The notes beneath the pieces were generated by a model. The model made no database searches. It had not been told where the DNA came from and worked only from the letters and a program-made list of their open reading frames with translations. The position numbers were made by a program, and so were the translations under genes. From Verrucomicrobia bacterium UBA7008 (GTDB taxonomy: Bacteria > Verrucomicrobiota > Kiritimatiellia > RFP12 > UBA1067): 10,923 nt of DNA. The stretch is from NCBI GenBank assembly GCA_002449695.1, contig DJXI01000004.1, positions 1-10,923 of the forward strand, given 5' to 3'. Shown here piece after piece: positions 6,601 to 10,923 of the stretch. The first letter of the stretch is position 1. Every line of letters begins with the position of its first letter.

Positions 6601-7175
6601 TTCGTCTCCCTGTAGGCTGTCAGAATCTTCTTCGCGTCCGCGAGCGCGCGGCCGCGATGCGAAATCGCGTTCTTCTCGTCGGCGGTCAGCTCCGCGAACG
6701 ACCGCGTGTGGCCGTCGGGGATGAAGAGCGGATCGTAGCCGAATCCCGCGACGCCCGCCGCCGCCGTCGCGATGCGGCCGAAGCAGCGGCCGGTCACGAC
6801 ATGCTCCGCGCCGTCGGGATCGACGAGCGCGATCGCGCACGTGAAGTTCGCCGCGCGGTCGGCGACGCCCGCGAGGTTCGCGAGCAGCAGCGCGTTGTTG
6901 GCGGGCGTGTCGCCGTCGCGGCCCGCGTACCGGGCGCTGCGCACGCCGGGCGCGCCGCCGAGCGCGCGCACTTCGAGCCCGCTGTCGTCCGCCATCGCCC
7001 ATTCGCCCGCGTGCCGCCGGGCGATGGCGCGCACCTTGATGAGCGCGTTGCCCGCGAAGTCGGGCGCGTTCTCCTCCACGCCGACGGGGTTGTCGGCGAG
7101 GATGTCGACGCCGGGAAGGATCTGCGCGATCTCCCGGAGCTTGTGTGCATTGTGTGTCGCGACAAAAAGCTTCAT
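6597..7175 (-). CDS. rdgB: RdgB/HAM1-type dITP/XTP pyrophosphatase
   Basis: Cytoplasmic house-cleaning enzyme that hydrolyses dITP, ITP and XTP to monophosphate and pyrophosphate, keeping deaminated purines out of DNA and RNA. The 192 residues equal the usual family length. Motifs in order are ATHNAHKLREI (6-16; nucleotide and phosphate contacts Asn9, Lys12), FAGNALIKVRA (40-50), ADDSGLEV (62-69, catalytic Asp63/Asp64), GAPGVRSARYAG (74-85), GFGYDPLFIP (144-153) and SHRGRAL (172-178, base recognition). At the position where E. coli has a metal-binding Glu in its FIENA motif, this protein has Gly42, a variation that may be tolerated. It is the first gene of a three-gene operon. A TATACT box ends 7 bases before the ATG, no Shine-Dalgarno is visible, and the message is probably leaderless. 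The stop overlaps the next start. Confidence 0.95.
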   Translation of the reverse strand: MKLFVATHNAHKLREIAQILPGVDILADNPVGVEENAPDFAGNALIKVRAIARRHAGEWAMADDSGLEVRALGGAPGVRSARYAGRDGDTPANNALLLANLAGVADRAANFTCAIALVDPDGAEHVVTGRCFGRIATAAAGVAGFGYDPLFIPDGHTRSFAELTADEKNAISHRGRALADAKKILTAYRETK

Positions 7176-7182
7176 ATCCGGT

Positions 7183-7196
7183 AGTATATCAAAAAA
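7183..7196 (-). promoter_or_regulatory. Extended -10 promoter of the rdgB operon
   Basis: The minus strand reads TTTTTTGATATACT. The -10 box TATACT (7183-7188) is preceded by the extended element TGA (7189-7191) and a T6 tract. Just 7 bases separate the box from the rdgB ATG, placing the expected transcription start at or next to the start codon. The pattern is nearly identical to the smc promoter. No -35 consensus is evident. Confidence 0.7.
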
Positions 7197-7220
7197 TCAG
7201 AATCGCGCGCAGCGTCCGAC

Positions 7221-7253
7221 GCGCCGCATGGCGCGGGGACGGCCCCCGGCCGT
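7221..7253. other. Two hairpins after the fusion gene
   Basis: ACGGCC/GGCCGT (7239-7244 with 7248-7253, 3-base loop) starts 2 bases past the stop codon of the fusion gene, and GCGCC/GGCGC (7221-7225 with 7230-7234) follows. Neither is followed directly by a T tract, so they do not form a canonical terminator. They may stabilise the 3' end of the queA-fusion transcript or slow polymerase. The nearest T6 run is 25 bases further on, in the rdgB promoter. Confidence 0.35.
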
Positions 7254-7254
7254 G

Positions 7255-9882
7255 CTACGGCGCGAAAAAGCGGACGGTGCCGCCGTGCGCCGTCCAGCTC
7301 GGCGTGCCGCCGTCCTCGAACGGCACGGCGACGAGCCGGATCCGGCGCGCGTCGACCGGCTGATCGAAGCGGACATCCTGCCGCACGGGATTCGCGCGGA
7401 TGTTGCCGAACTCGCCCGACGCGACGCGGCGCCACGCCGTCCCGTCGTCCGACGCGAACGCCTCGTAGCCCTTCGGCAGCGCGTCCGCCGGCGTGCCGGG
7501 CGTGAACGCGAAGCCCGCGACCGTCACGCGCGTCGGGAACGCGGCGAGATACGCCACGCCGTCCTCTTCGACCGTCGCGCGATGCGCAAGCGCCGTCTCC
7601 TTCACCGGCGGCTCGTCCGCGACGGAGCCGTCCTGCGGCGGCAGGACGCGCAGCGACAGATGCAGCGCGGCGGGCCCTTCGCTTTCGATATCCACAAGAA
7701 GGACGCTCGCGGTGACAGGCGCGGCGAAGCGGACGATGCGGCGATAGCCGATCTGTCCGCCGCGCGCGATTTCGCGGCCATCGGCAAACGCCTTCCACGA
7801 ATGCACGCGCAGCCCCTTGCGGATGTCCTCCCGGATGTCGAGCGCGTCGAACGTGCGCGGCCCCGGGAGCCGCCAAACTTGTTGCCTGGATTCGCCCCTC
7901 GTCACACGCCGCGCGTCCCTGGCGAGGTCGACCTTGTTGAACCGGCGCACCCACGCGCCGAACTCCTTCAGCCGCGCGACGTCGCCGTCGTCGATGAGTC
8001 CGTCGCGGTTGGGCGCGAGCCCGAGATCGAGGATGCCGCTGCGCCCGACGCTTTCAAGGTAGCGGTCGGTCAGTTCCTTCAGGCTTTTCGCGCGGTCGCC
8101 CGGATGCCAGAACCATTTGCCGCGCAGGGGCGTGTCGGCCTCGGGCGGCTGGAAGACGCCGTTGCGGACGAGATCGTAGTTTTCCGGCACGATGCCGCGC
8201 TCGTTGCCGGGCCAGCGCAGCGTGCGGTCCGTGTCCATGCCGAAGATGGCGGCGAGCGGATACTTCGCCGTGAGCGCCTTCAGGAGGCGCGGGTGGTCGT
8301 AGTAGATGTGCGCGGCGGGAATCTTGCGCGTCTCCTTCGCGCCGCCGTACCAGCCGTCGCCGCCGTTCGCGCCGTCGAGCCAGATTTCGGAGATGGGCCC
8401 GTAGTCCTTCATGAGCTCAGCCCACTGGCGGTGGAAATACTCGGTGTAGGCGGGACGCGCGTAGTCCGCGTGATGGCGGTCCCACGGCGAGAGGTACGCG
8501 CCGAACTCGAGCCCGGCGGCGAGCGTCGCGTCGCGCACCTCCTTCACGAGATCGCCCCTGCCGCCCCGCCACGGCGTGTTCGCCACCGTGTAGTCCTTGT
8601 TGTGCGCGCTCGGCCACAGGCAGAAGCCGTCGTGGTGCTTGCAGACGAGCACGAGGCGGCGGATGCCGCCCGCCTTCGCGGCCGCCACCCACTGCGCGGC
8701 GTCGAGCTGCGCGGGGTTGAACACCGCGGCCGGCGTGTCGCCGTAGCCCCATTCGCGGTTCGTGAACGTGTTCGGGCCGAAATGGACGATGGCGATCACG
8801 CCCTTGTCGAGCGCGCTCAGCGTCGCCGCGCTCGGCACGGGGACCGCCGCGCCGCGCGCCGCGCCGCCGCCGAGGGCCGCGCCGAGGAAGAGGAGGAGCA
8901 GCGCGCCCTTCACGGCACCGCGCCGGGCGACGTACGCATCGGCCGCGTTGAAGACGCCCGCCATCAGCGCGCCGGAGATGGAATGCCAGACGCACGACAC
9001 CGCCGAGGCGATCGCCGCCTCGGGCAGAAGCGGGAAGTGGCGCGCCGCGAGCACGGTCGCAAGCCCCGCGTTCTGCATCCCGACCTCGATCGAGATCGTG
9101 CGGCGCTTCGACTGCGTGAAGCGCGCGGCGACGCCGGCCAGATAGCCGCCGAGGTAGCCGAGCGCGTTGTGCAGGAAGACGGCCGCGAAGACGAGCGCGC
9201 CTGACGCGGCGAACCGATGCCCGTGCGCCGAAACGACGCCGCCGACAATGCAGGCCAGCCCCAGCACCGCGACGCCCGGCATCACCTTCAGCGTCTCGCG
9301 GTAGGCCGCGCGGCGGCCCCACACGGCGTTCAGCGCGAAGCCGAGCGCGACGGGCGCGAGCGTGACGAGCAGGATCGACTGGAACATCCCGAGCGCATCC
9401 ACGTCCACGGTCTCGCCCGCGAGCGTCAGCATGAGAAACGGCGTCATGAGCGGCGCCGCCAAGGTCGAGAGCGTCGTCATGCCGACCGAGAACGCGACGT
9501 CGCCCCTGCAGAGGAACGTCATGATGTTCGACGACACGCCGCCCGGGCAGCAGCCGACGAGGATGAGGCCGACGCCCACGGCCCGCGGCAGTCCCATCGC
9601 GTGCACGAGCGTCCACGCGATCGCCGGCATCAGGAGGAACTGCGCCGCCGTGCCGATCGCGATGTCCAGCGGCCGCGACAGGAGGATGCGGAAATCCTCG
9701 CCCTTGAGCGTCATGCCCATCGACAGCATGATGACGCCGAGAATCGCGGTCTGCACCGTCCCGTGCACCCAGCTGAACGCGGCCGGCACGAAATACGTCG
9801 CCACCGCGACCGCCGTGATGAACGCCGGCGTGGCGCGCGCCAGCGCCGCCGACGCCTTCTGAATCCGAATCAAAAGTCCCAT
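7255..9882 (-). CDS. Fusion of BASS-family sodium symporter and GH29 alpha-L-fucosidase
   Basis: One uninterrupted 875-residue frame. Residues 1-323 are a complete bile acid:sodium symporter-type transporter (PF01758-like), with several hydrophobic helices, MGMTL (55-59), CCPGGVSSN (111-119) and the sodium-site motif EVGMQNAG (266-273). After YVARRGAVKG comes a hydrophobic segment (326-340) ending in a possible signal peptidase site (GAA, 344-346). The rest is a GH29 fucosidase: HFGPN (367-371), CKHHDGF (414-420), IWLDG with likely nucleophile Asp503, and RWPGNERG with Glu561 as candidate acid/base. C-terminal beta domains follow, the last resembling an F5/8-type C (discoidin-like) fold (about 775-875). 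The GNE motif and C-terminal form suggest the alpha-1,3/4-fucoside subgroup. The ATG is fixed by GGGGAGG at 9887-9893. Bacterial BASS proteins end in the cytoplasm, so the extra helix would place the fucosidase in the periplasm. Alternatively GTG 8911-8913 (Val324) or Met308 could start a separate fucosidase, but no Shine-Dalgarno supports this. Confidence 0.85.
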   Translation of the reverse strand: MGLLIRIQKASAALARATPAFITAVAVATYFVPAAFSWVHGTVQTAILGVIMLSMGMTLKGEDFRILLSRPLDIAIGTAAQFLLMPAIAWTLVHAMGLPRAVGVGLILVGCCPGGVSSNIMTFLCRGDVAFSVGMTTLSTLAAPLMTPFLMLTLAGETVDVDALGMFQSILLVTLAPVALGFALNAVWGRRAAYRETLKVMPGVAVLGLACIVGGVVSAHGHRFAASGALVFAAVFLHNALGYLGGYLAGVAARFTQSKRRTISIEVGMQNAGLATVLAARHFPLLPEAAIASAVSCVWHSISGALMAGVFNAADAYVARRGAVKGALLLLFLGAALGGGAARGAAVPVPSAATLSALDKGVIAIVHFGPNTFTNREWGYGDTPAAVFNPAQLDAAQWVAAAKAGGIRRLVLVCKHHDGFCLWPSAHNKDYTVANTPWRGGRGDLVKEVRDATLAAGLEFGAYLSPWDRHHADYARPAYTEYFHRQWAELMKDYGPISEIWLDGANGGDGWYGGAKETRKIPAAHIYYDHPRLLKALTAKYPLAAIFGMDTDRTLRWPGNERGIVPENYDLVRNGVFQPPEADTPLRGKWFWHPGDRAKSLKELTDRYLESVGRSGILDLGLAPNRDGLIDDGDVARLKEFGAWVRRFNKVDLARDARRVTRGESRQQVWRLPGPRTFDALDIREDIRKGLRVHSWKAFADGREIARGGQIGYRRIVRFAAPVTASVLLVDIESEGPAALHLSLRVLPPQDGSVADEPPVKETALAHRATVEEDGVAYLAAFPTRVTVAGFAFTPGTPADALPKGYEAFASDDGTAWRRVASGEFGNIRANPVRQDVRFDQPVDARRIRLVAVPFEDGGTPSWTAHGGTVRFFAP

Positions 9883-9886
9883 CTTT

Positions 9887-9893
9887 CCTCCCC
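9887..9893 (-). promoter_or_regulatory. Ribosome-binding site of the symporter-fucosidase gene
   Basis: GGGGAGG lies 4 bases before the ATG at 9880-9882 and is the strongest Shine-Dalgarno in the window. It settles the start of the fusion frame, whose open frame otherwise runs on into queA. No promoter-like box is seen in the 35-base gap, so the gene is probably read from the queA transcript. Confidence 0.8.
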
Positions 9894-9917
9894 TTTCACC
9901 GTTCGCCGCCGCGGCCG

Positions 9918-10923
9918 TCAGACGATCAGCATGCAGTCGCCGTAGCTGAAGAACATGTAGTTGTTCCGGACCGCCATCGCGTAGGCGCAGAGCACCCGTT
10001 CGCGCCCCGCGAGCGCCGAGATCATCATGAGCAGCGTCGACTGCGGCAGGTGGAAGTTCGTCAGCATCGCGTCGCACACCTTGAAGTCGTACGGCGGATA
10101 GATAAAGATGTCGCTCGCGCCCGAACCGGCCGTCACGACCTTCCCCGATTCATGCGTCGCCGCCGCGACCGTCTCGAGCGTGCGGACCGTCGTGGAGCCG
10201 ACGCAGAAGACGCGCCCGCCGCGCGCCTTGCACGCGTTGATCGCGTCCGCCGCCTCGGGCGGCACGGTGAACGCCTCGAAATCCATCTGGTGGTCTTCGA
10301 TGTTCTCCGCCTTGACGGGGCGGAACGTCCCCGGCCCCACGTGGAGCGTGACGGCGACGCGCGGCACGCCCTTCGCGTCGAGCGCGGCGAAGATCTCCGG
10401 CGTGAAGTGGAGCCCCGCCGTCGGCGCGGCGACCGAGCCGACGTGCTTCGCGTAGATCGTCTGGTAGCGTTCGCGGTCCGCCAGCTCCTCCTCGCGCGTC
10501 CCTTCGCGCTTGACGTACGGCGGCACGGGCGTGTGGCCGAATTCGTCGAGCAGCTCCATGAGCGGCCGCGTGCAGATGAACGCGGCCTTCCACATGCCGA
10601 TACCGGCGAGCGGTTCGAGGAGCTTCACGCGCAGCTCCCCGTTCGGGCCGAAGACGGCGACCTGCCCCGCGCGGCACCTGCGCCCCGAACCGATGATGCA
10701 GTTCCAGACGAGCGCCGTCGTGTCGGGCGCGGCCGAGACCATCAGCACCTCGATCGCGCCGCCCGTGTCGGGCCACGTGCCGATGAGCCGCGCCGGAAAG
10801 ACCTTCGTGTCGTTCACGACGAGGAGGTCGTTCGGCTCGATGTAGTCGACGATGTCCGCGATGTGGCGGTGCTCCAGGACGCCCGTCGCGCGGTGCAGCA
10901 CCATCATCTTCTCGGTGCCGCGC
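9918..10923 (-). CDS. queA: QueA, tRNA preQ1(34) S-adenosylmethionine ribosyltransferase-isomerase (5' end outside window)
   Basis: Cytoplasmic enzyme that transfers and isomerises the ribosyl part of S-adenosylmethionine onto preQ1-tRNA to form epoxyqueuosine. Family motifs are complete over the visible part, numbered from the Met codon ending at 10907: VNDTKVFPARL (31-41), HTPVPPYVKR (125-134), AKHVGSVAAPTAGLHFT (153-169), HVGPGTFRPV (189-198), GSTTVRTLE (237-245), NFHLPQSTL (284-292) and FSYGDCMLI (320-328). The frame stays open to the window edge as RGTEK before that Met, aligning with the usual R-(D/x)-x-S-R-L stretch. The real start therefore lies beyond 10923, with roughly 25 residues missing. 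The stop is 35 bases upstream of the symporter-fucosidase start, so the two are likely co-transcribed, although no functional link is apparent. Confidence 0.95.
   Translation of the reverse strand, partial: RGTEKMMVLHRATGVLEHRHIADIVDYIEPNDLLVVNDTKVFPARLIGTWPDTGGAIEVLMVSAAPDTTALVWNCIIGSGRRCRAGQVAVFGPNGELRVKLLEPLAGIGMWKAAFICTRPLMELLDEFGHTPVPPYVKREGTREEELADRERYQTIYAKHVGSVAAPTAGLHFTPEIFAALDAKGVPRVAVTLHVGPGTFRPVKAENIEDHQMDFEAFTVPPEAADAINACKARGGRVFCVGSTTVRTLETVAAATHESGKVVTAGSGASDIFIYPPYDFKVCDAMLTNFHLPQSTLLMMISALAGRERVLCAYAMAVRNNYMFFSYGDCMLIV

Noticed and set aside
6601..7002. Upstream extension of the 268-residue membrane protein to a 402-residue protein
   Set aside because: The extra part overlaps rdgB in another frame and is Arg/Ala-rich. 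The ATG at 6600 has a good Shine-Dalgarno and is followed at once by a proper membrane segment.
6772..9204. Plus-strand open frame of about 810 residues opposite the fusion gene and rdgB
   Set aside because: It runs opposite two genes with clear motifs, has an Arg-rich shadow composition and shows no recognisable domain.
9883..10077. Extension of the symporter-fucosidase frame into queA
   Set aside because: The extension is a shadow of queA, whereas the ATG at 9882 has a strong GGGGAGG and begins a typical BASS N-terminus.

Overview
The window is a GC-rich bacterial stretch (about two thirds G+C by eye). Every recognisable gene lies on the minus strand, so transcription runs from high to low coordinates. 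There are seven protein genes, one of them cut by the window edge, and no RNA gene, CRISPR array or intact insertion sequence that I can see. The mix of housekeeping genes with a secreted-type alpha-L-fucosidase, together with the strong G/C bias at third codon positions, would suit a polysaccharide-degrading member of the Verrucomicrobiota/Kiritimatiellota/Planctomycetota group. That placement is an inference with low confidence, because no diagnostic marker gene is present.

In the direction of transcription there are three blocks. Block 1 (10923 to 7255) is the 3' part of queA (tRNA queuosine synthesis). After 35 bases and a strong Shine-Dalgarno comes one very long frame that joins a complete sodium/bile-acid-family symporter (BASS/SBF) to a family GH29 alpha-L-fucosidase, with no stop codon between them. 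Block 2 (7175 to 4936) is a tightly packed operon: an RdgB/HAM1-type nucleotide-pool-cleaning pyrophosphatase, a membrane-anchored helical protein of unknown function, and a short phosphoglycerate-mutase-like metalloenzyme. These are joined by an ATGA overlap and a TAA-ATG junction. Block 3 (4663 to 51) is smc, hisB and hisA: a chromosome condensin gene followed by two histidine-biosynthesis genes that are translationally coupled.

Between blocks 2 and 3 lies a 272-base gap. It holds an intrinsic terminator for block 2, a promoter for smc that directly abuts that terminator, and a striking 166-bp array of nine CTAG tetranucleotides spaced 9/26/27/30/9/26/26/9 bases apart. The modules form a near-palindrome, with 37 of 44 arm positions paired. 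The array would be transcribed as the 3' untranslated region of block 2.

The items most worth a second look are the symporter-fucosidase fusion, the CTAG array, an SMC whose hinge domain is reduced to about half size, and a shared promoter pattern: T6, then TGN, then TATANT, then only 7-8 bases to the ATG. That pattern occurs in front of both smc and rdgB and suggests leaderless or nearly leaderless mRNAs.
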